The position numbers were made by a program, and so were the translations under genes. The notes below the pieces were generated by a model. It was given only the letters and a program-made list of their open reading frames with translations, was not told where the DNA came from and made no database searches. Below, one piece after another: positions 7,940 to 15,272 of a DNA stretch of 64,000 nt. Position 1 is the stretch's first letter, and the number at the start of each line of letters is the position of its first letter. The stretch is from GCA-2720975 sp964469565 (GTDB lineage Bacteria; Planctomycetota; UBA1135; GCA-002686595): NCBI GenBank assembly GCA_964469565.1, contig CAYXZD010000004.1, positions 124,001 to 188,000 on the forward strand, given 5' to 3'.

Positions 7940-8917
7940 ATGCGCCGTCCAATCAGCAGGCAAGGCCGCAAGCTGGGGAGTCTATCCCACCGCCCCCCCG
8001 TGGAAAACCAAGCTCCCGCCCAACCACGCGCCTTCCACCTAGGGTTGTTCACCTGTCTTGCCCTTTCACTCTCGAGCCCAGCCTGCGAGGGGGGGGACAA
8101 ATGGGATTTGACGTTCGGAGCCCAGCACACACAGTTAGGCAACTTTGGATCCCAATTGCGCCGCAGCATCTCAAGCTCCAAACTCAGCGCCTCTGCAGAG
8201 TATCTGGACGATTGGGGAGTGGCCCTAGCCTCCTCATCAACTGAAGTCCTCTTCCACGGGAACGTCGCCCCCATCGACCAAGAGGCCCACTACTTCGGCG
8301 CCCATAAGCACCTCACTCCTGATGGGCTCGAAGGTCGCTTGACCCTGCGACTCGATACCTACTCCATCGACAACAACGACCCTACGGGTGGAACGTCTGG
8401 CGGTCGTGTGCTCGCCCCCCAGGTAGCCTACCGGTCCTTCGACCGGTCTCTGGCACTCGCCCTAGGATATGCTCACTCCGAGTACGACGGCGGCCTTCAG
8501 CTTCAGCAGTGGACCCCCAGTGTAGGCTTCCCTCTCCGGGCAGGGCAGGACTGGTTGCACCTGCGGGGCTACTGGGTGCAATCCGACGATGCCGGTCGCA
8601 CCCAAGGTATGGACAGTACTTCAGCTCTTGATTGCGCCTACACCTTGTTTTTCGAGCCTGGTGCAGCTCACACCGTGGATACGCTCTATTTCAATGCCCT
8701 CTTGGGCCGACGCGTGTTCGGGGTCGACCCGGATGCCCAGGCGGTCTACAACCTCTCCGACATTCAAGAGGGAGCCCTATCTGCCGGCCTTGGCTGGCAG
8801 GTTTCAGAACAAGTCAGCCTCTCGCTGCTCGCCGGTGTAGGGAGCTTCCGCAATGCGGACCTCAATGACGAATACACCAGCCGTTTCCTGCACCTGCGAT
8901 TCTCCACCCGGCGGTAA
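7940..8917 (+). CDS. exported beta-rich protein, probable outer-membrane/envelope barrel
   Basis: A 325-residue protein. Residues 33-50 form a hydrophobic export-type segment ending in SSPAC (possible signal or lipobox) after a long basic N-terminal region. The rest is alternating short amphipathic strands rich in aromatic residues and glycine (for example LALALGYAHSEYD, LHLRGYWVQSD, LSAGLGWQVS), ending in a strand with terminal LHLRFSTRR, as expected for a beta-barrel or beta-sandwich. I do not recognise a family. It is divergent from the TPR/RRE/ATP-grasp operon with about 137 nt between start codons, and is followed 4 nt later by an exported TPR gene, suggesting a two-gene unit. The true start could be internal, because the N-terminal 30 residues look atypical. 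Confidence 0.75.
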   Translation: MRRPISRQGRKLGSLSHRPPVENQAPAQPRAFHLGLFTCLALSLSSPACEGGDKWDLTFGAQHTQLGNFGSQLRRSISSSKLSASAEYLDDWGVALASSSTEVLFHGNVAPIDQEAHYFGAHKHLTPDGLEGRLTLRLDTYSIDNNDPTGGTSGGRVLAPQVAYRSFDRSLALALGYAHSEYDGGLQLQQWTPSVGFPLRAGQDWLHLRGYWVQSDDAGRTQGMDSTSALDCAYTLFFEPGAAHTVDTLYFNALLGRRVFGVDPDAQAVYNLSDIQEGALSAGLGWQVSEQVSLSLLAGVGSFRNADLNDEYTSRFLHLRFSTRR

Positions 8918-8921
8918 GACT

Positions 8922-9554
8922 ATGGCAAAGACCCTCCTGACGATCTTGGCTTTCAGCCTATTGGCACTTGCCCCCGTCGCGCCCCAGGACGAAGACTCCG
9001 TTTGGGCATCCTCGTACGCTCTAGAGGCTCAGGGAAAGTACGGCGAGGCCGCTGCGCTGCTCGAACCTCTCTTCAGCGGCCCGGCGGGCGAACTGGCCCA
9101 CCTGCGCCACGGTTGGCTCAATTACCTGATGCACAATTACAATGTGGCCCGGCGCAGTTATAGCGCTGCCCTCACCCTCAATAATGCCTCTCTGGATGCC
9201 CGCCTGGGCCTGTCCATGTGTTTACTCGCTCAACAACGCTGGAAGGAGGCTGCTTTGCATAGCCGCGCAGTGTTGCGCGACGCACCCTGGAATCTAACGG
9301 CTCACCACCGCCTGCTCATGAGCGAAGAAGGACAGGGGAATTGGACGAAGATGCGTGACCATTCCCAACAGATCTGCCTCCGATTCCCGACCGATGTCAC
9401 GGCATGGGTGTATCGCGCCCGAGCCGCAATCTGGATGGGCGATCGGACCGAGGCGCTCTCCTTGTATCGACAGGTTCTGCGTCTCTCGCCCCAGCATGCC
9501 GAAGCCCGTGCCTACCTAGCCAAGGACGACAAGAAGGCAGAATCAGGGGTCTAG
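8922..9554 (+). CDS. small exported TPR protein
   Basis: A 210-residue protein with a clear signal peptide (MAKTLLTILAFSLLALAPVA, then PQDED). It has about five TPR hairpins: KYGEAAALLEPLF, NYNVARRSYSAAL, RWKEAALHSRAVL, NWTKMRDHSQQIC and DRTEALSLYRQVL. The ATG at 8922 is chosen because the signal peptide begins there and it sits 4 nt after the stop of the beta-rich protein; the longer frame back to 8853 would overlap that gene. It is likely periplasmic and may work with the preceding envelope protein. Its ligand is unknown. Confidence 0.88.
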   Translation: MAKTLLTILAFSLLALAPVAPQDEDSVWASSYALEAQGKYGEAAALLEPLFSGPAGELAHLRHGWLNYLMHNYNVARRSYSAALTLNNASLDARLGLSMCLLAQQRWKEAALHSRAVLRDAPWNLTAHHRLLMSEEGQGNWTKMRDHSQQICLRFPTDVTAWVYRARAAIWMGDRTEALSLYRQVLRLSPQHAEARAYLAKDDKKAESGV

Positions 9555-9803
9555 TAAGGGATCGGCGCGGACTAACCCAACCCATTCGCGGGGTCTCTGC
9601 CGGGTCAATCGGCAGTGATCAATCTGAGACAGTCTCGGGTCAATTGCACCCAGGTGAGAGACCCTCCAAAGAGCGCTGTCTTGCCAGCATCCGCCCACTC
9701 CCTGCGAGAGGTATGTTTGATGAATGGGCGGAACCCCTGCCTTCCCCCTCCGTCATCAAGGCACGCACGTCACGGCTTCCGACCTCACACCCCCCTCGAA
9801 ATC

Positions 9804-11378
9804 ATGCAACTCCGTTATTCAATCCTATCCCCCTTGGTCTTGCTCGCCTCAAGCCTGCCACTGTGCGCGCAAACCTCTGTCAATGTGGCTCCGCCGCACT
9901 CGGCGGCCGCTGGTTCGGGGTTCTGTGCTGAATTCGTGATTGACCAGGCCAACAAGGCCAACTGTGTACAAACCTCAAGCGTGCCAACTCTGGGCATGCT
10001 TCTACCCCTCGGACCTGAGTTGTTCGTAAGCACAACAGGGGAGGTTGGGATCGGCACGACGAGCCCCATCACACGCCTCGGGGTTGATGGAGGCGTCTTG
10101 CCCGGGATCTTTGCTTCTACCGATGCCATCGACGCGAGCGCCATCACAGGTTGGGCACCGGCCACCACAGGCTCAGGGGCCTTTGGCTTGTACGGTCAGA
10201 GTGACGGCGACTTGGGCACAGGAGGCCTCGGTTGGGCAACCGACCTGACGGGTGGGATCACATACGGGCTGTACGGGCAAGCCGACTCAGCAGCCGGGAG
10301 TGGAGTCTTCGGCTGGGCCACAGATTTGACGGGGGCCACCGTGGGCGTTTCGGGCGAAGCAGATTCCCCCTTGGGCACCGGAGTGTTTGGCTGGGCCAGC
10401 GATGTGAGCGGAGGTTTGACGGCAGGAGTCTACGGCGAGAGTGACAGCCCCTCGGGCACGGGAGTCTTCGGTTGGGCAAGTGACCTCACAGGTGGTTTCA
10501 GTTCTGGAGTCCAGGGCATTAGTGATTCGGCCAATGGCGTCGGCGTGTTTGGACTCGCCTCAGATGCAACAGGAGTGACCGCGGGCGTCAGCGGACAGGC
10601 GTCCTCTAGTGTGGGGACAGGCGTCGTCGGATGGGCCACGGCGACCACCGGAACAACCACTGGGGTACGCGGGGCAAGTGATGCTGACCTCGGCGCCGGC
10701 GTCGAGGGCTTCGCAACCGAAGCCACGGGTGCCAATTACGGCGTCTACGGTTCTACCGCATCGCCAGCAGGCTTTGGTGTTTTTTCCGCAGGAGACATGG
10801 GGGCGACAGGAACGAAGTCCTTTGTTCAACCGCACCCACGGGATCCCTCCAAGGAGATTCGATTTGTCTGCCTGGAAGGCAACGAGTCCGGCACCTACTT
10901 CCGCGGTAGTTCAGAACTCATCAATGGCCGGGCCACCATCGTCGTACCCGAGTCCTTCGGCCTCGTGAGCGAAGAAGAAGGCTTGACCGTGCAACTCACC
11001 GCCATCGGAGCCCCGGCAAATCTGTGGATCGAGTCACAGTCTCTGCGCACGATTGTGGTGCGGGCAGATCGGGATGTGAACTTCCACTATTTTGTGAATG
11101 GCGTTCGCCGAGGGTTTGCCAGCTACACGCCCATACGAGAGAACGTCTCCTTTGTCCCTCAGGAACTAGGCCAGGCCTTTGGAACTCAGTACCCGGCAGG
11201 CCTGCAGGCTGTCTTGATCGCCAATGGAATCTTGAACCCTGACGGCACCCCCAATGAGCAAACCGCAAGCGAACAGGGCTGGGACCTACGTGATGTTTCA
11301 ACCGTTCCCGGCGGGCAGGCGCGGCCAGTACCGAGTACGCCCGCCGCAAAGGGGCTGCGCAACCCACTCAGACGCTAG
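9804..11378 (+). CDS. secreted repeat protein, tail-fibre/adhesin-like
   Basis: A 524-residue protein that starts with a signal peptide at the ATG at 9804 (hydrophobic SILSPLVLLASSLPLCA). After about 75 residues comes a GEVGIGTTSP motif, common at the head of fibre and adhesin repeat regions, and then seven to eight tandem repeats of 26-27 residues of the form G-V-Y-G-x-S-D-S-x-x-G-x-G-V-F-G-W-A-S-D-x-T-G. The C-terminal 200 residues form a non-repeat domain (KSFVQPHP ... FVNGVRRGF) ending in a proline-rich tail. Regular glycine/aromatic spacing suggests a beta-helix or trimeric fibre stalk. A role in attachment is inference. No phage genes are nearby, so it is probably a host surface protein. 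Confidence 0.85.
   Translation: MQLRYSILSPLVLLASSLPLCAQTSVNVAPPHSAAAGSGFCAEFVIDQANKANCVQTSSVPTLGMLLPLGPELFVSTTGEVGIGTTSPITRLGVDGGVLPGIFASTDAIDASAITGWAPATTGSGAFGLYGQSDGDLGTGGLGWATDLTGGITYGLYGQADSAAGSGVFGWATDLTGATVGVSGEADSPLGTGVFGWASDVSGGLTAGVYGESDSPSGTGVFGWASDLTGGFSSGVQGISDSANGVGVFGLASDATGVTAGVSGQASSSVGTGVVGWATATTGTTTGVRGASDADLGAGVEGFATEATGANYGVYGSTASPAGFGVFSAGDMGATGTKSFVQPHPRDPSKEIRFVCLEGNESGTYFRGSSELINGRATIVVPESFGLVSEEEGLTVQLTAIGAPANLWIESQSLRTIVVRADRDVNFHYFVNGVRRGFASYTPIRENVSFVPQELGQAFGTQYPAGLQAVLIANGILNPDGTPNEQTASEQGWDLRDVSTVPGGQARPVPSTPAAKGLRNPLRR
10178..10790 (+). repeat. tandem 78-81 bp coding repeats
   Basis: Seven to eight imperfect copies of a 78- or 81-bp unit inside the fibre-like gene, each encoding a 26-27 residue block with G-x-[YS]-G, GVFGW or variants, and D-x-T-G. 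The central copies (about 10258-10500) are most alike, and the outer copies diverge. Copy length keeps the reading frame, as expected for repeats that grow and shrink by slippage or recombination. Confidence 0.85.
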
Positions 11379-11543
11379 GGGGTTCGGAGGACCCCCGAGG
11401 ACGGGAGGGCAGCCCGGTCTATCCTATCTAGAGTGCTAGGCCCCGATCGAGGGGAGGTGCGATCCGAGTTGAAGCACTTGCCACTTCGGCGTGAAGGAAT
11501 GGCGTGCTAGGCTGCACGCACCCGTTCCCCCCACTCTCGACCC

Positions 11544-12221
11544 ATGCGTTATTCACTGCTCATTACCCTTCTCCTCACCGCCTGTGCAACGACACCCAAT
11601 GAGTTGGCGGTGCGTGAAGGTCTCAATGATCGATTCCTTGATGAGCAACTCGAAGTCGACGACTGGATCGCCCGCTTTGAGGTCGAGTCTCGGGAAGTCG
11701 CCCTGCAGCGTGACGAAATCCTCGCTGCCTTAGAATTGAACGCCGGGAGCTGTGTCGCCGATGTTGGAGCCGGGACTGGGCTTTTTCTCGCGCCCATGTC
11801 TGCCGCCGTCGGTGCTGAGGGCTGTGTGCTCGCTGTAGAAATCAGCCCCGGTTTTGTCACCCACCTTCGAGAGCGTGCAGAGCGAGAAGGTCTTGAAAAC
11901 GTGCAGGTGATTCACTGCGACGAGAAGGACAGCCGCATTCCTGCTGCGAGTGTGGACGCCATCTTTGTTTGTGACACCTACCACCATTTCACCTACCCCC
12001 TCACCACCCTGGCGACCTTGTATCGCGGCCTACGCCCCGGCGGGTCCCTGTTTGTCGTTGACTTCGAGCGCATTCCGGGCAAGTCCAGTGATTGGCTACT
12101 TGGCCACGTTCGTGCCGACAAGCAGACCTTCCGCAGGGAAATCGAATCTGCCGGGTTTACGTTTGCCAAGGAACTCAGCGTGGGGCTCAAAGAAAACTAC
12201 ATGCTTCGGTTCACACGCTAA
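11544..12221 (+). CDS. class I SAM-dependent methyltransferase with N-terminal lipobox
   Basis: A 225-residue protein with the Rossmann methyltransferase signature VADVGAGTGLF (71-81), an acidic end of strand 2 (VLAVEIS, E99) and the later strand/loop AIFVCDTYHHF. RPGGSLFVVDF is the usual strand after helix D. Unusually, residues 3-14 (YSLLITLLLTAC) look like a lipoprotein signal with the lipobox cysteine at C14, which would place a SAM enzyme outside the cytoplasm, where SAM is not expected. Alternatives are an uncleaved inner-membrane anchor or a later start. The substrate is unknown. Confidence 0.85.
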   Translation: MRYSLLITLLLTACATTPNELAVREGLNDRFLDEQLEVDDWIARFEVESREVALQRDEILAALELNAGSCVADVGAGTGLFLAPMSAAVGAEGCVLAVEISPGFVTHLRERAEREGLENVQVIHCDEKDSRIPAASVDAIFVCDTYHHFTYPLTTLATLYRGLRPGGSLFVVDFERIPGKSSDWLLGHVRADKQTFRREIESAGFTFAKELSVGLKENYMLRFTR

Positions 12222-12223
12222 CT

Positions 12224-12272
12224 ACAGTCTCGACAGCAGCCACAGTCTCGACAGGAACAACAGTCTCAACAG
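12224..12272. repeat. three 13-bp direct repeats at exact 18-bp spacing
   Basis: The 13-mer ACAGTCTCGACAG occurs at 12224-12236 and 12242-12254, and with one mismatch at 12260-12272, just after the methyltransferase stop codon. The spacer is 5 bp each time. The intergenic stretch continues to 12456 with only a weak 5-bp stem at 12321-12337 and no other recognisable site. Function is unknown; it may be slippage debris or a binding-site array. Confidence 0.8.
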
Positions 12273-12456
12273 GGCGTTGATTCTCACGCCGGGAAGTGCG
12301 CCCCTCACGAAGGACTCTTACGGGCGCCCTCTGCCCGAATAAACCTGCAACACGGGCCGCTTGAGAAATGGGCAAGTCACACTACGGAGGGCAGGCTATC
12401 CTTCCCATGTGAGGGAGTGGCTCAACTCTCCCCTAGTTGCGAATCACTCAAACCCA

Positions 12457-13638
12457 ATGAACCCGGAAGCACTGGTGGTAAACAAGACAACTGTCCCCTC
12501 ACTGAGTAGGCCCTGCAGCCTCGCACAATTCGCGGGTACCCTTCTTTGTGCAGCGTCCATTAGCCAAGGCCAAGACTGCTTGATCGTCCAGAATCCGGTC
12601 GACACCCACCTGGCGTTTCAAGCGGAAAGCTTCCACAGAAACGTGGGAACATACAAGGGCAATGGAGTTGACCCTGCCTGGGAATGGATCGATGGATCTG
12701 CTGGCGGTTTGCCTGGTGGTACCGAGGCCGAAGGGGGTGAGGCCATGCGGGCGTCCATGCTAGGACCTTGGTTGTGGCACGACGGGCAACTCACTTACTT
12801 GATCCAGTTCAGGCAGCCAGGAACCTACCGGCTCTACTTGCGGTATAGCTTTTTCGAGGTTAGCAACAACGCCAACTATGGCAATGAAGACTCGCTGGTC
12901 ATCCCGGCCAGCACGCTTGAGTTCAACACGAAGCCCACGCACGACTATTTTCTTACTGCCTACTCCAATGACCCGAGCAATGGCTTCTTTGAGGGTCTCA
13001 ACATGGTCTGGCACAACTCGGGTGTTGACTACACGATCAGCCCCCAAGATGTAGGCGTCACCTATGCCTTTCGAATGGACACGCGCGAAGGGGGATTGAC
13101 CTTTGATCGAGTCATGCTCCACCCCGACCCCAACCTCTCCATTGACAGCGGCAAGGACGGCAGCGACACGAATGGGGAGAGCAAGGCCCTAGACATCCTC
13201 CCTGATTCCATCGTCTTGAGCAGCATCGGCCAAGCACTCTGCGCACCGGCCAATACGAACTCCACAGGGCTGCCAGCCTCGTTGACTGTAATGGGGTCCC
13301 CAACAGCCAGCCTCGATGCCATTTATCTCACAGCCAGTTCCCTTCCACCCGGACAGCTCGGCTACTTTCTCGTTTCATCCCAATTCGCATTCATCCCATT
13401 TCCAGGGGGTAGTCAAGGGAACTTGTGTTTGGGCGGCAAGATCGGCCGCTTTGTGAAACTGCTAGGGACTTCAGACAGCAACGGCCAGCTAGCCATCGAT
13501 GTGGATACCACATTTCTGCCCACAATCAGGACAGGGATCAGTCCAGGTGAGACCTGGCACTTCCAATGTTGGTTCCTCGACCAGAACCCCAATGCCACAT
13601 CAAACTTCACAGATGCGGTTGCGGTGACGTTTCAGTAG
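12457..13638 (+). CDS. secreted protein with CBM-like domain and shared Planctomycete C-terminal domain
   Basis: A 393-residue protein from the ATG at 12457. The N-terminus has a hydrophobic segment (LAQFAGTLLCAASISQG) consistent with export. Residues about 45-230 look like a beta-sandwich carbohydrate-binding-type domain (AFQAES, GTYRLYLRYSFFEV, TREGGLTFDRVMLHPD). The last 130 residues resemble the C-terminus of the protein encoded at 46074-47096: a glycine-rich segment, NLCLGG before a basic residue, then GETWHFQCWFLD and a final DAVAVTF. No catalytic motif is visible. The upstream TTG at 12361 is in frame but lacks a signal peptide directly behind it. Confidence 0.82.
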   Translation: MNPEALVVNKTTVPSLSRPCSLAQFAGTLLCAASISQGQDCLIVQNPVDTHLAFQAESFHRNVGTYKGNGVDPAWEWIDGSAGGLPGGTEAEGGEAMRASMLGPWLWHDGQLTYLIQFRQPGTYRLYLRYSFFEVSNNANYGNEDSLVIPASTLEFNTKPTHDYFLTAYSNDPSNGFFEGLNMVWHNSGVDYTISPQDVGVTYAFRMDTREGGLTFDRVMLHPDPNLSIDSGKDGSDTNGESKALDILPDSIVLSSIGQALCAPANTNSTGLPASLTVMGSPTASLDAIYLTASSLPPGQLGYFLVSSQFAFIPFPGGSQGNLCLGGKIGRFVKLLGTSDSNGQLAIDVDTTFLPTIRTGISPGETWHFQCWFLDQNPNATSNFTDAVAVTFQ

Positions 13639-13787
13639 CCCTCTTGGCGCGTAGGAACCCGGTCCCAGCCCTTCGGAGACGAGATCCCCGATGGGTTGTG
13701 GCATGCACAAGTGCTCCTCCTCGCCCCTGAGGTCAAGATTCCCCCCGATTCGGCCACCAAGCCTCCAGCCTCATCACCGGGAAGGCT

Positions 13788-15218
13788 ATGATCCCCGCCA
13801 TGGATAACCTCCCGAAGATCATTCAAGGTGGAATGGGCGCTGGCGTCTCCTGCTGGAGCCTAGCCAATGCGGTGTCACGCAAGGGGCAACTTGGAGTCGT
13901 CGCCGGCACTGCGCTCGATGTCATCCTTGCTCGTCAATTGCAGCTGGGCGACACCACCGGAAAGCTCCGCACAGCGCTGAAAGCGTTTCCATTTCCAGCC
14001 ATGGCCGAGCGTATCTTGGAACGATACTTCGTCGAAGGAGGCAAGCAGCCTGGTACTCGATTCAAGAGCAAGCCGATGCCATCGGCGGAACCCTCGCAGG
14101 CTCTGAATGAGCTGACGGTTGTATCCAACTACGTGGAGGTCTTCCTCGCCAAAATGGGCCACTCCAATCCCGTCGGCATCAATTACCTGGAGAAGATACA
14201 GCTTCCCACAGCACCGGCACTGTATGGAGCTATGTTGGCCGGAGTTGGCTATGTCCTCATGGGCGCCGGCATTCCCATGGCCATCCCGGGCATCATGGAC
14301 CAGCTTTCCCAAGGCGTCGCCGTCGAATTGGCCCTCGATGTCAAGGGTGCCCGAGGAGGCGAGCGCCAAACCACCGTGTTTGATCCCGCTGAGTTCTTGG
14401 GCGGCGAAGCACCGACCCTCACTCGCCCGAATTTCCTTGCCATCGTTTCCACCCATTCGGTCGCCAGCATTCTCTTGCGCAAGGCCACAGGCCGCATCGA
14501 TGGGTTCATCATTGAGGGGCCGACAGCGGGCGGCCATAACGCACCCCCGCGGGCCAAGGGCGACCTAAGTGCCGAGGGTGAACCTGTGTATGGAGAGCGC
14601 GACAAACCCGATCTCGACGCCTTTCGTGGATTCGAACGTCCCTTCTGGATGGCTGGCGGCCTAGCCGATCGTGCCGGCCTCCAAGCTGCGATCGACCAAG
14701 GCGCCACCGGAATCCAGGTCGGAACTGCGTTTGCTTACACTGAAGAGTCCGGCATCCTCGCTGAGTACAAACAGCATGTGCTGGCCCAAAGCCGTGAGGG
14801 CAAGGTTCACGTGCATACTGACCCCATTGCTTCCCCAACGGGATTCCCCTTCAAGGTTGTGAGCGTGGAGGGCACGATTTCGGATAACGCAGTCAGCGAA
14901 GCCCGAACGCGCGTGTGTGACCTTGGCTATTTGCGCCACGGTTACTTGCGGGAGGACTCCACCCTCGGCTGGCGCTGCCCGTCCGAACCTGTGGAGGACT
15001 ACGTGAAGAAAGGCGGCGACATTGAAGACACCATCGGCCGCAAGTGTGTGTGCAACGGATTGCTGGCGAATATCGGCCTAGCCCAAGAGTTGAAGGACGG
15101 GACCCGAGAACTCCCCATACTTACCTCAGGCGACGACGCCGCCAACGTTGCGCGCTTTCTCAAGGACGGCGCCGACTCCTACTCTGCCTCAGACGTGATC
15201 GATAGCCTGCTCGGCTAG
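13788..15218 (+). CDS. nitronate monooxygenase-like (2-nitropropane dioxygenase family) flavoprotein
   Basis: A 476-residue FMN-dependent TIM-barrel protein. Family features are the N-terminal IIQGGMGAGVS ... LGVVAGTALD, the FMN loop IEGPTAGGHNAPP (a histidine in the GGH motif) and the phosphate-binding stretch FWMAGGLAD followed by GATGIQVGTAFAY. Such enzymes oxidise alkyl nitronates or, in relatives, reduce enoyl-ACP or assist polyunsaturated fatty acid synthesis. It is longer than the classic 320-residue enzymes because of an insertion at about residues 75-130 and a C-terminal extension with several cysteines (CDLGYLRHGYL, KCVCNGLLANIG). The start may be 13788 or the ATG at 13800. It stands alone between unrelated genes, so the substrate cannot be assigned. 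Confidence 0.88.
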   Translation: MIPAMDNLPKIIQGGMGAGVSCWSLANAVSRKGQLGVVAGTALDVILARQLQLGDTTGKLRTALKAFPFPAMAERILERYFVEGGKQPGTRFKSKPMPSAEPSQALNELTVVSNYVEVFLAKMGHSNPVGINYLEKIQLPTAPALYGAMLAGVGYVLMGAGIPMAIPGIMDQLSQGVAVELALDVKGARGGERQTTVFDPAEFLGGEAPTLTRPNFLAIVSTHSVASILLRKATGRIDGFIIEGPTAGGHNAPPRAKGDLSAEGEPVYGERDKPDLDAFRGFERPFWMAGGLADRAGLQAAIDQGATGIQVGTAFAYTEESGILAEYKQHVLAQSREGKVHVHTDPIASPTGFPFKVVSVEGTISDNAVSEARTRVCDLGYLRHGYLREDSTLGWRCPSEPVEDYVKKGGDIEDTIGRKCVCNGLLANIGLAQELKDGTRELPILTSGDDAANVARFLKDGADSYSASDVIDSLLG

Positions 15219-15272
15219 GACGCGCTCAATCCAGCCGCAGCCTAAATGAGGCGCGAATGCTAGGATGACCCC

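Noticed and set aside
9804..11378. Fibre-like repeats as part of a prophage
   Set aside because: No capsid, terminase, portal, integrase or lysis genes occur nearby, and the protein has a bacterial-type signal peptide.
11379..11415. A GGGGGT...ACCCCC stem downstream of the fibre gene as a terminator
   Set aside because: Only 6 bp with no following T-run, so it cannot be told from chance in GC-rich DNA.
12224..12272. A CRISPR array in the methyltransferase-downstream gap
   Set aside because: Only three 13-bp units with 5-bp spacers; CRISPR repeats and spacers are far longer, and no cas genes are present.
13875..14537. A 220-residue minus-strand frame inside the nitronate monooxygenase gene
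   Set aside because: The plus strand encodes clear FMN-binding motifs; the minus-strand product resembles no family.
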